Origin: Longimicrobiales bacterium
GTDB taxonomy: Bacteria > Gemmatimonadota > Gemmatimonadetes > Longimicrobiales > Gaopeijiaceae
NCBI GenBank assembly: GCA_958295645.1
Contig: OY282361.1
Location: 1,268,501 to 1,332,500 of the forward strand
DNA: 64,000 nt
Direction of reading: 5' to 3'
The notes below the pieces were generated by a model that ran no database searches, was not told the DNA's origin, and was given only the letters and a program-made list of their open reading frames with translations. A program made the position numbers and the translations under genes. Position 1 is the stretch's first letter; each line of letters starts with the position of its first letter. Of this stretch, positions 51,778 through 61,209 are shown piece after piece.

Positions 51778-54700
51778 TCAGCTCACCAACCGCCGCCCCG
51801 AGATCGGCTCCAAGCGTTCCCGGATCAAGAGTTCGTTGAGCCGTCCCACGTCGCGCTGGATCACGATCTCCAACTCCGACAGCTGCTCCGACAAGAGGTT
51901 CGACAGATGCTCGAACACGTCGTAGGACTGATCGGTCGGCCGGTTCTCGGAGGACTCGACGACGCCCAGCAGCGCGCCGAGCTTGTTGTTGAGCTTGATG
52001 GGGTAGTTCAGCGGGTCTTGGTTGCTTTGGTTCTTGACTTGGTAGATCTCGGCTTCCACCACGTCGAGGTTCTCGGTCGCGACGGCGGCTTGGCCGACGA
52101 CCTCCTCGTGGTCGGTCTGCTCCAGCCGGTCGGCAATCTGGCCCTCGACATCGCGAATCCGGACGACGGCCTCGTTGGCCTCGGACACGCGGTCGCGGAT
52201 GCGGATGGCCAGGTCGAAGCGCTCCTGCAGGTCGGCCACGGTCACGCCGCCCAGATTGGGATTGGCGCGAATCTCGAAGTCGTGCGTCATCGGCTCTTCG
52301 CCGTCCACCGTCATCCGAACCGAATAGGCGCCGGGCACCGCCACGGGACCCATGGGGCGCGCCGCCCACATGATGCGGCCGTCGAAGTCGGTCCAGGCCG
52401 GATAGCGCAGGTTCCAGCGAAACCGGTGAGCGCCGGCCTTCACCGGCGGACTGCCGCCGCCTCCCCCGCCGAAGAAGCGGGCCGCCGGACTCTCGTCCTC
52501 CTCGTCCTCCTCTTCCTCCGTCGCCACGCCCTCGAAGGAGCGAACCACCTCCCCCGCCCCGTCGAACACCTCGATCGTCACGGCCCCGGCGTCTTCGGCC
52601 AAGTAGTAGTCGAACACGGCGCCGCCCAGACCGCGCACGGGATCCTCCGGCGCGAAGAGCCACGCGTCCGCCGCCGCGACCTCGGCGCTCATCTGCCGCA
52701 GCGGCCCGATGCCCTCCAGCACCCAGAACGAGCGGCCGTGCGTCGCGATCACCAAGTCCTGCTCCTCGACGACCAAGTCCGACACCTGCGCCACGGGCAG
52801 GTTGAGCGACAGGGGCTGCCAAAGACCTCCGTCGTCGAAGGACACGTACACGGTTCGCTCGGAGGCGGCGTACAGCAGCCCGGGACGCATCGGATCCTCC
52901 CTCGTGGCCCGAACGAAGTCGTCGCCGGGCAGGCCGTCCACGATCTTGGTCCAGGTCGCGCCGTAGTCCTCCGTCTTCCAGACGTAGGGGGCGCGGTCGT
53001 CGTCCACCAAGTAGCGGATGCCCGAGACGTACGCCTTGCCGCGCGCGTGCTGCGAGGCCTCGATGGTGTTGATCCGCACGAAGTCGGGCGCGTCCGGGGG
53101 CGTGACGTCGGTCCAGCCGGCGCCGCCGTCTCGCGTGAGATGCACCAGCCCGTCGTCGGAGCCGGCCCAAATCGCCTGCGGATCGTGATAGGACGGCGCA
53201 ATGGCGAAGACGGTCGCATAGGTCTCCACTCCGGTCTGGTCCTTGGTGATGGGTCCGCCCGAGGGGCCCATGGTCGCCATGTCGGCGCGGGTCAGGTCTG
53301 GGCTGATCTGCTGCCACGACTGGCCTTCCGTCGTCGTCTTCCAGACCTTCTGCGTCCCGGTGTACAGGATGTTCGTGTCGTGGTGCGAGAAGACGATCGG
53401 GAAGGTCCACTGGACCCGTTCGATCAAGTCCTCCGACGACTGTCCCATGGGATTCTCCGGCCACACGTTTATGGTGCGAGTGGTCCCCGTGGCCATGTCG
53501 AAACGGGACAGGCTGCCGCCGTAGCATCCGGCGTAGAAGACGTTCAGATCGACGGGATTCGGCGCCACGTAGCCGCTCTCGCAACCGCCGACGGCGTAGT
53601 ACCAGGCCCGGTTGCCCGGCCCGCGCGCGGCCATCTGGTTCCACCCGCGCACGGGAATGCAGGCGGTCGAGTTGTCCTGCTGTCCGCCGCAGATGTGGTA
53701 CGGCGTGTGCTCCGTGGTGATCACTCGGTAGAACTGGGCGGTCGAATAGTCCTGGTCGGTCCAGGAGCGGCCCCCGTTGAAGGTGACGTTTGCGCCGCCG
53801 TCGTTTCCGTTGACGATGCGCTCCGAGTCGCTGGGCGCGATCCAGAGGTCGTGGTTGTCGCCGTGGGGCACCGGAATGCCGCGCGGGAACGTCTCGCCGC
53901 CGTCGCGCGAGCGGTACAGGCCCGTGTTCAGCGCGTACACGACGTCCTCGTCGTTGGGATCGGCGTAGACGCGCGTGTAGTAGAAGGCCCGCTGCCGCAA
54001 CTTGCGTTCGTCGTTGACCCGCTCCCAGGTGGCCCCGGCGTCGTCGGAGCGCCAGAGGCCGCCGTCGGGCTCGTGCTCGATCAAGGCCCACACGCGCTCG
54101 GGATTCGCCGGCGACACCGCCACTCCGATCTTGCCGACCGGTCCCTCGCCCAGCCCGATGGCGGCCGTGATCTCCGTCCAGCTCTCGCCCCCGTCGGTGG
54201 ACTTGTAGAGGCCGCTGTCCTCGCCCCCCGACGACATGCCCCAGGAGCGCCGCCAGGCTTCCCAAACGGACGCGTACAGGACGTCGGGATTCGTCGCGTC
54301 CACGCTGATGTCCACGGCCCCGGCCTTGTCGCTCTTGTAGAGGACTCTGCGCCAACTCTCGCCGCCGTCGGTCGTCTTGAAGACGCCGCGCTCGGGGTTC
54401 TCGGCGGAGTGCTTGCCGAAGGCCGCGGCCCAGGCCACGTCGCAGTTCTCGGGATGGATGCGGATGCGGGCGATGTTCTGGGTCTCGCGCAGGCCCGTAT
54501 GGGTCCACGTCGTGCCGCCGTCGGTGGACTTGTAGGCGCCGTCGCCCTGCTGGATGTTCCCGCGAAGCTGCGTCTCGCCCGTGCCCATGTAGACCACGTC
54601 GGGGTCGGCCTCGCACACCTGCACGGCGCCAATCGACGCGCTACCGATCTCGCCGTCCGTGACCACGCTCCAGTTCTGGCCGCCGTCGGTCGTCCTCCAC

Positions 54701-54987
54701 AGGCCGCCGCCGGTGGTTCCCATGTAGTACTCGAAGGGGCGCGCGTTCGAGCCGGCGACCGCGATGGACCGCCCTCCCCGGGGCGGGCCGACGTTGCGCC
54801 AACGCAGCGACTTCCAGAACGCCTCGGGGTAGGTCTCTTGGGCCGAGGCTTCGTCCTGGACCGTGGACGGGACGACGGCTCCGGGCGGGCTGGCGGGCGC
54901 GGCGGCGACGGCCGCGGCCGAGGGGGCGGAGGCTACGGAAACGGCGGCGATCGACGCCGTGAGGACGGCGAGGCGGAGACTAGGCAT
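51778..54987 (-). CDS. Secreted VPS10/sortilin-like BNR-repeat protein
   Basis: A 1069-residue exported protein. A signal peptide (MPSLRLAVLTASIAAVSVAS) precedes a large beta-propeller region with many Asp-box/BNR turns: TTGGGLWRTTDGGQNWS, GAYKSTDGGTTWTH, GVFKTTDGGESWRR, GLYKSTDGGESWTE, VWKTEDYGATWTK. After about residue 700 comes a linker with a run of acidic residues (EEEEDEEDE) and a C-terminal helical domain (residues about 930-1060). The family is abundant in Gemmatimonadota and relatives and is annotated as glycosyl hydrolase, but no hydrolase active site is visible. ATG 54987 is chosen for the signal peptide. Confidence 0.88.
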   Translation of the reverse strand: MPSLRLAVLTASIAAVSVASAPSAAAVAAAPASPPGAVVPSTVQDEASAQETYPEAFWKSLRWRNVGPPRGGRSIAVAGSNARPFEYYMGTTGGGLWRTTDGGQNWSVVTDGEIGSASIGAVQVCEADPDVVYMGTGETQLRGNIQQGDGAYKSTDGGTTWTHTGLRETQNIARIRIHPENCDVAWAAAFGKHSAENPERGVFKTTDGGESWRRVLYKSDKAGAVDISVDATNPDVLYASVWEAWRRSWGMSSGGEDSGLYKSTDGGESWTEITAAIGLGEGPVGKIGVAVSPANPERVWALIEHEPDGGLWRSDDAGATWERVNDERKLRQRAFYYTRVYADPNDEDVVYALNTGLYRSRDGGETFPRGIPVPHGDNHDLWIAPSDSERIVNGNDGGANVTFNGGRSWTDQDYSTAQFYRVITTEHTPYHICGGQQDNSTACIPVRGWNQMAARGPGNRAWYYAVGGCESGYVAPNPVDLNVFYAGCYGGSLSRFDMATGTTRTINVWPENPMGQSSEDLIERVQWTFPIVFSHHDTNILYTGTQKVWKTTTEGQSWQQISPDLTRADMATMGPSGGPITKDQTGVETYATVFAIAPSYHDPQAIWAGSDDGLVHLTRDGGAGWTDVTPPDAPDFVRINTIEASQHARGKAYVSGIRYLVDDDRAPYVWKTEDYGATWTKIVDGLPGDDFVRATREDPMRPGLLYAASERTVYVSFDDGGLWQPLSLNLPVAQVSDLVVEEQDLVIATHGRSFWVLEGIGPLRQMSAEVAAADAWLFAPEDPVRGLGGAVFDYYLAEDAGAVTIEVFDGAGEVVRSFEGVATEEEEDEEDESPAARFFGGGGGGSPPVKAGAHRFRWNLRYPAWTDFDGRIMWAARPMGPVAVPGAYSVRMTVDGEEPMTHDFEIRANPNLGGVTVADLQERFDLAIRIRDRVSEANEAVVRIRDVEGQIADRLEQTDHEEVVGQAAVATENLDVVEAEIYQVKNQSNQDPLNYPIKLNNKLGALLGVVESSENRPTDQSYDVFEHLSNLLSEQLSELEIVIQRDVGRLNELLIRERLEPISGRRLVS

Positions 54988-55290
54988 GTTGTGCAGTGGC
55001 TCCCTGCTGGCATGGTGCGTCCCATTTCGGGAGGCGACCGGTGGAAAGAGGGGATCGACTCGCCAAGATGGGGCAGTCGGCCCAATCTCCGCCAGCCAGC
55101 GGCCCATCGCGCAGGCACGCAAACGGCGCCGGCATCACCCGCCTGCGGCTTTTCCGCCCGCGCTGGTCAACCGGAAGGGCGGTTCGCCAAGTATCGTCGT
55201 CGGCCCCAGCACCGCAACGGACCGGAAGCCGACTTCGCAACCGGCACACAGTGCCGACTCGTCGCTCTCAACACTCGGCCCAACCGCCGG
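54988..55290. other. Intergenic region upstream of the VPS10-like gene
   Basis: These 303 bases lie between two minus-strand genes and should hold the promoter of the VPS10-like gene. I see TTGACC on the minus strand near 55160 without a convincing -10 element, and no gene, repeat or hairpin that stands out. Confidence 0.4.
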
Positions 55291-55791
55291 TCAGCCTCCC
55301 AGCAACCGGCCCAGCAACGAAACGATGCTCCCGGCCGACGCCGTGAAGGTCCTGCCGCCGTCGTCCCCCGAGCCGTCCCCGGCGTCGCCGCCCTCTATGC
55401 CCAGGGCGGCCAGGGCCAGCACCACGACGCCGCCCAAGATGGCGCCGCTCAGCAGAGCGCTCTTGCTCCTCGAGAACTCGCGCACCTCGACGCGGCTGGC
55501 GTCTTGGAGCGCGACGCGAAGCGTGTCGTCCCGCACGACCTCGCGGTAGGCCCCGATTTCGCGCCGAACCTTGGTCGCCAGCACGATGGTGTCGCCGGCG
55601 GCAACCACCGTGCCCTCGACGGAGGCCATCTCCGGCGCCTCGTTGGGATCGGCCACGGCCGACTGCAAGGGCACCTCCACCCTCACGATCGTGCCGGGAG
55701 ACGGGGTCTCCACCGCCCGGTACGTGTAGCAACCGGACAACGCGAGGAACACGAGAGCCGCAACCGCCCGGTACCGCCGAAACAACGCCAT
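55291..55791 (-). CDS. Small lipoprotein with C-terminal glycine-zipper-like segment
   Basis: A 166-residue protein with a lipoprotein signal (VFLALSGC, Cys21), a mature part with alternating strands (TIVRVEVPLQSAVAD, VEGTVVAAGDTIVLAT) and a second hydrophobic segment SALLSGAILGGVVVLALAAL near the end. I do not recognise the family. Its ATG overlaps the stop of the preceding lipoprotein gene by one base, so the two are likely made together. Confidence 0.72.
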   Translation of the reverse strand: MALFRRYRAVAALVFLALSGCYTYRAVETPSPGTIVRVEVPLQSAVADPNEAPEMASVEGTVVAAGDTIVLATKVRREIGAYREVVRDDTLRVALQDASRVEVREFSRSKSALLSGAILGGVVVLALAALGIEGGDAGDGSGDDGGRTFTASAGSIVSLLGRLLGG

Positions 55792-56234
55792 CAGAGCTCT
55801 ACGTCGAGCGAGCGCGAAAAGCGGTGGTTGAACGCGTAGGCGAAGCGCCACGGAATTTCCGGGAACACGCCTCCGGACTCGTTGACCAAGTTGCGGTTGT
55901 CCACGTCCACGACAACGGTGACGTCCAGAGTGTCCATGCCGATCGGCTCGGCTTGAGCAAACCAGCGGCGCTCGACGGAGATGTCGATGACCGTGTCGAA
56001 GGGCAGAGTGTGCACCACGGTGTCCGACCGCACGACCTGCACCTGCGTGACGCCGGTCTCCGTGATGGCGGCGATGAACTGCTTGGAGTAGATCAGACGC
56101 ACCTGCTTGCCGGTCTCGCCCCGCATTTCGAAGATCACGTTCCGGGGCGTGGGATCCCTGAACGCCTCGCAACCGCCGAAAACGGCCCCGAAAGCCAGAA
56201 ATCCGGTAACCAGCCGACAGCCCGGCCGTTTCAT
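55791..56234 (-). CDS. Small putative lipoprotein
   Basis: A 147-residue protein: basic MKRPGCR, a hydrophobic stretch and lipobox VFGGC (Cys22), then a compact beta-rich part (NVIFEMRGETGKQVRLIYSK, VTQVQVVRSDTVVHTLPFDT, VTVVVDVDNRNLVNESG). No family recognised. The alternation of charged and hydrophobic residues suggests an immunoglobulin-like or jelly-roll fold. It follows SusD by 61 bases on the same strand. Confidence 0.7.
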   Translation of the reverse strand: MKRPGCRLVTGFLAFGAVFGGCEAFRDPTPRNVIFEMRGETGKQVRLIYSKQFIAAITETGVTQVQVVRSDTVVHTLPFDTVIDISVERRWFAQAEPIGMDTLDVTVVVDVDNRNLVNESGGVFPEIPWRFAYAFNHRFSRSLDVEL

Positions 56235-56295
56235 CGAACGAAGGAAGTACGGGCGCACCCGCCAACTTCGGCGGCGGGTGCGCCCGCGGATTTCC

Positions 56296-57651
56296 TCAGC
56301 CTCCGCAACCGAGGCCGTTCAGGTGACAGTTCGCCCGCCTCTCGATGATCGAGATCGGAAGCATCTCGCCCGGAGTCGCGATCGTCGGATTGGTCGATTG
56401 CCACTTGGGGTCGGTGATGCCGAAACGGTACATGTCCGCCAAGCGCAGACCCTGAAGCAGCACGTTCACGCGACGCGTGTGCTTCAGCATGTCCATGTCG
56501 GAAATCTGGTCGCTGAACGGGGTCAGGTCGTCCATCGCCCGAATGTGGTTGACATGCGTCTTGAACATGTCGGAGTCGCCGCCCGCCAACGCGTTCTCGG
56601 CCAAGATCAGATGCATCATCCGGGTCGAGGCCACGGTCATCGGCGGGTAGATGCCGCCCTTGTCCAAGTAGTTGCCGCCTTTCCACTGGTTCAGCCACTT
56701 GATGACGGCCGGATCGTCCACGTTGTCGACGGGATCCTGAAGCGCAATCCCGTTGATGTCCTTCGCGGCGTTCACGGTCACGATCGACAAGTCGATCTGG
56801 TTCTCCTTGCGGTCGTTGACCCAGGCGGCCATCGAGTTCGACCGGCTGGACGACGAGTACGTCAGGTCGAACGTCCAGTCGGCGGAGTTCCCTCCGGCCG
56901 CCGCGATGACTGCCGCGGCGTCCGTGCCAGCCGCCGAAGAGTTGACCAAACCGCTTCCGGACGGAGAGGGATTGATCGCGTCCCAAATCGCCCGCGACTG
57001 GCGCGCCCGGGCACGCACCGCCATGGCGTTCATGGCCATGCCGGAGTTGTTGACGGAGTTGAACCCGTCCACGGCGGCGGTCAAGCGCGTGATGGCTCCG
57101 TCCAGCACTTGGTGCATGTTGGCGGGGCCGATCGGCGCACCGCTCTCCTTCTTGTTGGAGAAGGCGAAGTCCTCCTGTATCTCGCCGATCACCATGTACA
57201 TGATGCCCGCGTAGAAATTCGCCCGGGCCAAGTCCGTCTTGATCGCATCGCTCGGATTGTTGCCATGGTGTTCGGTCAGGATTTCAATGGCCTGGTCGGC
57301 CATCCAGCGCCCCTGTCCCATCGCCGGAAACGGCCCGTCGATGAACTCGTTGTACGGATCGCTCACCGCGCCCTGATCCAACGATTGCCATGCGTCGCGC
57401 GACCCGATCCAGTACATCTCGTCCGACGCCATAAGGTAGGGTTGCCACGACTGGGACACCGAGGAGGCGACGAGCGTCAGCGCACCGTTGACCACCGCGT
57501 TGGCGGCGGCTTCCTGTCTGACGTCGGCCTCGACCAAGTCGTTGGGGTTGTTCACGTCCAGCAGGTCGCAGCTCGCGAGCATGGGCACCACGCTCATGCA
57601 GGCGAGGAGGCCCGTCCACTTCTTGAAAGTCGAATTCTTCACAGTTCGCAT
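56296..57651 (-). CDS. susD: SusD/RagB family outer-membrane lipoprotein
   Basis: A 451-residue surface lipoprotein that captures ligand over its SusC partner. Lipobox MLASC (Cys28), then DLLDVNNPNDLVEADVRQEA, the typical N-terminal segment, TPR-like helices, and the family end with an R-x-x-L pattern in RRVNVLLQGLRLADMYRFG. It lies ten bases after susC. No glycan-degrading enzyme or SusE/F is nearby, so the cargo may be a peptide, a nucleotide or another small molecule rather than a polysaccharide. Confidence 0.92.
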   Translation of the reverse strand: MRTVKNSTFKKWTGLLACMSVVPMLASCDLLDVNNPNDLVEADVRQEAAANAVVNGALTLVASSVSQSWQPYLMASDEMYWIGSRDAWQSLDQGAVSDPYNEFIDGPFPAMGQGRWMADQAIEILTEHHGNNPSDAIKTDLARANFYAGIMYMVIGEIQEDFAFSNKKESGAPIGPANMHQVLDGAITRLTAAVDGFNSVNNSGMAMNAMAVRARARQSRAIWDAINPSPSGSGLVNSSAAGTDAAAVIAAAGGNSADWTFDLTYSSSSRSNSMAAWVNDRKENQIDLSIVTVNAAKDINGIALQDPVDNVDDPAVIKWLNQWKGGNYLDKGGIYPPMTVASTRMMHLILAENALAGGDSDMFKTHVNHIRAMDDLTPFSDQISDMDMLKHTRRVNVLLQGLRLADMYRFGITDPKWQSTNPTIATPGEMLPISIIERRANCHLNGLGCGG

Positions 57652-57661
57652 CCCTTTCCGG

Positions 57662-60600
57662 TCAGAACGTGACGCGCGTGGAGAGTGTGAACCGCCGCGG
57701 GATCGGAATCGACCAACCCTCCGTGGAGTCCAGGAAGTTGCAGCTCAGGCCCCCGTTGCAACGGCCCAAGACGTTGGTCTCGGGATCCATGCCCGTGTAG
57801 TCGCCCAGCATGAAGAGATAGAGGTTGCGAGCGCCCAAGTTGATCGTCGCGCTCGAAAGCCCCATGCCTGCCACGGTCTCGGTCGGCACGCGGTACGTGA
57901 GCCCCAGCTCGCGCCAGTTGATCCAGCTGGCGTCGAAGATGCCGTTCATGCCGCTCATCGGCGAGAGTCCTTCGATCTCGTTGGCCCAGGCGAGCGCCGC
58001 GTCGAGGCGTTGCTCGGCCGAAGAGGCCGGATTGAGCATGATCGCGTAGAGTTCCGCGCTCCGAGGCGTGTTGCGGCCGATGAAGTTGTTGGCACGCCGG
58101 AACATGCCCGACAGATCCTGCACCTGATGGCCGATCTTGTACTCCATCAGCGAGCTCAGCTCGAAGTGGCCGCCGAAGGCCATGTTGAACCCGAAGGAGC
58201 CCGAGAAGTCCGGTGTGGGCTTGCCCAAGTGGCTCAGCAGGAGGCCTTCGCCGCAGTTGTTGGACGCCACGCTGCCGTTCGGCGTGCCGAACTTGGCAGT
58301 GGGATCATTGCCGATCGCCAGCGGCTTGAAGCTGTTGGGGTTCACCGGCTTGCTGAAGTACTCCAACGCCTGTTGGCGCGTCGGTATCATGCACGCGCCG
58401 GTGGTGTCGGGCGCCAGGATGTTCAGCGGAATCTCCACGTTGGCGATCTTGACGCCGAAGAACGCGCCTGGGCTGTAGCCCTCCGTAAGGAAGTTGCGGT
58501 AGCGCGGATAGCTGCCGCCGGTCTTGAGCGGCGGCGCGCCGCCCATGTCCGTGATTTCCTGGTTCAAGTAGGCCGTGTTGGCGAAGACGTTGAGCGAGAA
58601 CCCTTCGCGCTGCACCAACGAGCCGTTGACGCCGACCTCGACGCCGAACGCCTTCATCTCGCCGATGTTGTCCAGCTGCGTCTGCGTAAAGCCGCCCGTG
58701 ACCGGGAACTGGCGCGCGACCATGGCGTCGGTCACCGTGCGGTTCCAGTACGTGACGTCTACGGACCACGAGTCTTCGAACAAGCCCAGCTCGACGCCCG
58801 CTTCGATCTCCGTGGAGACCTCGGGCTTGAGCCCGCTGTTTCCAAGGTTCGCAGGCGCGACCCCGGGGCCGGCTTCCGAGCCCTGCGACGTGAACGTCGT
58901 GAACTTGTCGAACGCGCCCGGCTGCAAGCCGGATCGCCCAAAGGCCGAGCGGATGCGGAAGGTCGAGAACGTCTCGTTCGACCAACCCAGACCCTGGCTG
59001 GGAATGATCGAGAAGGTCGCCTTGGGGTAGAACGCCGTGCTGAACTCCGAACCGAAAGCCGAGTTGGCGTCCCAGCGGCCGCCGAGCGTCAGGAACATCC
59101 AGTCGTCGAAGCCGATCTGATCCTGCAGGTACCCGCCGATCTGCGTGACGCGCAACCAATTCTCGTACGAACTCTCCGAGCCGAGCGCCGACAGCGTCTC
59201 CAGTCCCGGACCCGGGAAGTCGCGGCCGCCTCCGCCCGCGGACTGCCGCTGACGAATGAAGCCCTGGCCGCCGAAGAGCAGCGTGTTCTCGATCCTGTCG
59301 GTGGTGTAGATGTAGGAGCCCTTGAGGTCGGCCGTGATCTCGCGACTGCGATCCTCGTTCAGGGTGCGGTTCCCCGTCGGCGTGGACCCCGAGAAGTTGT
59401 CCACGTTCCAGCGGTAGGGACGGAAGGAGACGGCGTCGTCGGAGGTGAAGTCGATGCCGAAGATGCCTTCGAAGTGCAGATCCTCGGTCGGATTGTACTG
59501 AACGTTCGTCGTGCCCGTGAAGTGCTGCGAGTTCACGAAGTTCAGCTGGTACATGTTCTCGCGCAGCGTGGCGAACGCCGGCTGGCCGTACTTGTTGACC
59601 CTGCCGGTTGTGTCCGGCACTTCGTAGGCCAGCCGCAACTGCATCATGAGGGCGGAGGAGAAGACGCCGTAGATGTTGTTCGAGTTGTCCGGCGTGTGGT
59701 GCTCCATGTCGGAGTACAGCGTGCTCACGCCGATCTTCACCTTGTCGTTCGGAACCACGGTGAAGTTGCTCGTGATCGAGGCTCGCCGGTTCGTGTCGGT
59801 CTCGGGCTCGTATCCCTCGACGGGCTCGAAGTTTCTGGCCGCGTCATAGGGACCGTCTTCCGTGACCAGCCGACTCGAAACGAAGTACTGGAACCGATTC
59901 GAACCCCCGGAGACGGAGCCCTGGTAGGACTGGGCGAACCCGGTGGTCAGCATGTCGGGGATCAAGTCGCGCACGACCGGTTCGAAAGGCTGAACGGACT
60001 GGCCCCACCGCTCGGACATCCGGGCGACGGCCGTAGCCAAGGCGGCCGCGTCACCAGCTCCCGTGCATCCAGGGGTACCACACACTCGACCCGCAAAGTC
60101 CGCCACAGGCAGGATGCGGTTCGTCGGCGCCGAAATGGCGGTCCAGTCTCCTTGAAGCGTAAACCGCGGCGCACCGGCCGCCCCCCGCTTGGTGAAGACT
60201 TGGATCACGCCGTTGGAGGCTTCGGTCCCGTAGAGCGTGGCGGCCGCCGCGCCCTTGAGGATCTCGATGCGCTCGATGGAACTCGGCGGAATGTCGTCGA
60301 GCCTGGAGGGGTTGCCCTGGCCGTTGAAGTTCTGGACGGCCGAGCGGTCCACGCGCACGCCGTCGACGTACACGATGGGCTCGTTGAGCTGCGACAGCGA
60401 GGCCGAGCCGCGGATGCGGATGCGCGCACCCTCGCCGGTGTAGCCCGACGACGGCAAAGCCACCACGCCGGCTTCGCGACCCGCGAGCAGCTGGCTGAAG
60501 TCCGAGATCGGCGCGTTCTCCACCGTCGACACGTCGAGCGTGGCGATGGTGTGGCCCAGCTTGCGCTTTTCGGTGGCAACGCCCGCTCCCGTGATCACGA

Positions 60601-60955
60601 TCTCGTTGAGCTCGATCGCCGTCTGCTGGAGCGGCACGTCCATGCGGGTGGTCTGGCCGGCGGTCACGGTGACCGTCTGCCGGGACTCGCTGTACCCGAC
60701 GAACTGCGCGACGAGCGTGTACTCTCCCGGCGGAACCTGGAGCAGCACGTAGCGCCCGGCCGCGTTCGTGAGCGTGCCGAAGCCCGTGCCTTCGAGGGCG
60801 ACGTACACGCCGTCGAGCGGACGTTGCGAGCCCTGATCCTGCACGGTTCCCTGCAACGTGCCGTTGGCCTGAGCCGCAAGGGAAGACGGTGCCCCGCTGG
60901 CGAACACGGCCAGTGCGGCCGCGAGAGCGAGGCGGGCTGACATGCGAGACTTCAT
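57662..60955 (-). CDS. susC: SusC/RagA family TonB-linked outer-membrane receptor
   Basis: A 1097-residue TonB-dependent transporter. After the signal peptide come a carboxypeptidase-like domain (LQGTVQDQGSQRPLDGVYVA, NAAGRYVLLQVPPGEYTL), a plug (APISDFSQLLAGREAGV, YTGEGARIRIRGSASLS, PIVYVDGVRVDRS, IERIEILKGAAAATLYG) and a 22-strand barrel ending RFTLSTRVTF with a terminal Phe. The start ATG at 60955 is seven bases after GGGAGAGA. Works with the SusD-like lipoprotein encoded just downstream. Confidence 0.95.
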   Translation of the reverse strand: MKSRMSARLALAAALAVFASGAPSSLAAQANGTLQGTVQDQGSQRPLDGVYVALEGTGFGTLTNAAGRYVLLQVPPGEYTLVAQFVGYSESRQTVTVTAGQTTRMDVPLQQTAIELNEIVITGAGVATEKRKLGHTIATLDVSTVENAPISDFSQLLAGREAGVVALPSSGYTGEGARIRIRGSASLSQLNEPIVYVDGVRVDRSAVQNFNGQGNPSRLDDIPPSSIERIEILKGAAAATLYGTEASNGVIQVFTKRGAAGAPRFTLQGDWTAISAPTNRILPVADFAGRVCGTPGCTGAGDAAALATAVARMSERWGQSVQPFEPVVRDLIPDMLTTGFAQSYQGSVSGGSNRFQYFVSSRLVTEDGPYDAARNFEPVEGYEPETDTNRRASITSNFTVVPNDKVKIGVSTLYSDMEHHTPDNSNNIYGVFSSALMMQLRLAYEVPDTTGRVNKYGQPAFATLRENMYQLNFVNSQHFTGTTNVQYNPTEDLHFEGIFGIDFTSDDAVSFRPYRWNVDNFSGSTPTGNRTLNEDRSREITADLKGSYIYTTDRIENTLLFGGQGFIRQRQSAGGGGRDFPGPGLETLSALGSESSYENWLRVTQIGGYLQDQIGFDDWMFLTLGGRWDANSAFGSEFSTAFYPKATFSIIPSQGLGWSNETFSTFRIRSAFGRSGLQPGAFDKFTTFTSQGSEAGPGVAPANLGNSGLKPEVSTEIEAGVELGLFEDSWSVDVTYWNRTVTDAMVARQFPVTGGFTQTQLDNIGEMKAFGVEVGVNGSLVQREGFSLNVFANTAYLNQEITDMGGAPPLKTGGSYPRYRNFLTEGYSPGAFFGVKIANVEIPLNILAPDTTGACMIPTRQQALEYFSKPVNPNSFKPLAIGNDPTAKFGTPNGSVASNNCGEGLLLSHLGKPTPDFSGSFGFNMAFGGHFELSSLMEYKIGHQVQDLSGMFRRANNFIGRNTPRSAELYAIMLNPASSAEQRLDAALAWANEIEGLSPMSGMNGIFDASWINWRELGLTYRVPTETVAGMGLSSATINLGARNLYLFMLGDYTGMDPETNVLGRCNGGLSCNFLDSTEGWSIPIPRRFTLSTRVTF

Positions 60956-61065
60956 GGTCTCTCTCCCGTTTGGTGAGATGGGGTTCGAATCACCCTGTCC
61001 TTCGATTCTATCTGGACGCCGGGCCGCTTCCGACCCAGCGAAAGGGTGCTGCCTCGTGGGGAGCT

Positions 61066-61209
61066 TCACCCGTCGGGCTTCGGCTCCACGCCCAATTCTT
61101 CCAGCCGCTTCCAAGCCATCCTCTGGAAGTTAACCAGTCGCCCAATGGGCAACCAGCCGAGCTCCCCGTTCCATGCCGCTGGCCAGAATTCGTCGAGCCC
61201 GCGGATCAT
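61066..61209 (-). CDS. 47-residue ORF coupled to ridA
   Basis: A small ORF, MIRGLDEFWPAAWNGELGWL then PIGRLVNFQRMAWKRLEELG, ending VEPKPDG. Its ATG overlaps the ridA stop by ATGA. The sequence is tryptophan-rich, of balanced charge and unlike the Arg/Gly/Ala translations of non-coding frames in this GC-rich DNA, so I think it is real. No family or function recognised; a partner of RidA or a short regulatory peptide would fit. Confidence 0.55.
   Translation of the reverse strand: MIRGLDEFWPAAWNGELGWLPIGRLVNFQRMAWKRLEELGVEPKPDG

Noticed and set aside
50531-54616. A single giant protein joining the McrB domain to upstream sequence
   Set aside because: The upstream part is the out-of-frame shadow of the VPS10-like gene; McrB homology starts only after the VPS10-like stop.
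52000-55839. Very long plus-strand frame opposite the VPS10-like gene
   Set aside because: Composition (His, Arg, Val, Gly rich) is that of an antisense shadow in high-GC DNA; no domain or start signal.
57488-60940. Long plus-strand frame opposite susC
   Set aside because: Mirror of the susC codon pattern with no recognisable domain; the minus-strand receptor is unambiguous.
60978-61005. Sequence GGGGTTCGAATCACC just upstream of susC, like a tRNA T-arm
   Set aside because: No acceptor, D or anticodon stem can be drawn around it on either strand; probably chance or a tRNA remnant, not a gene.
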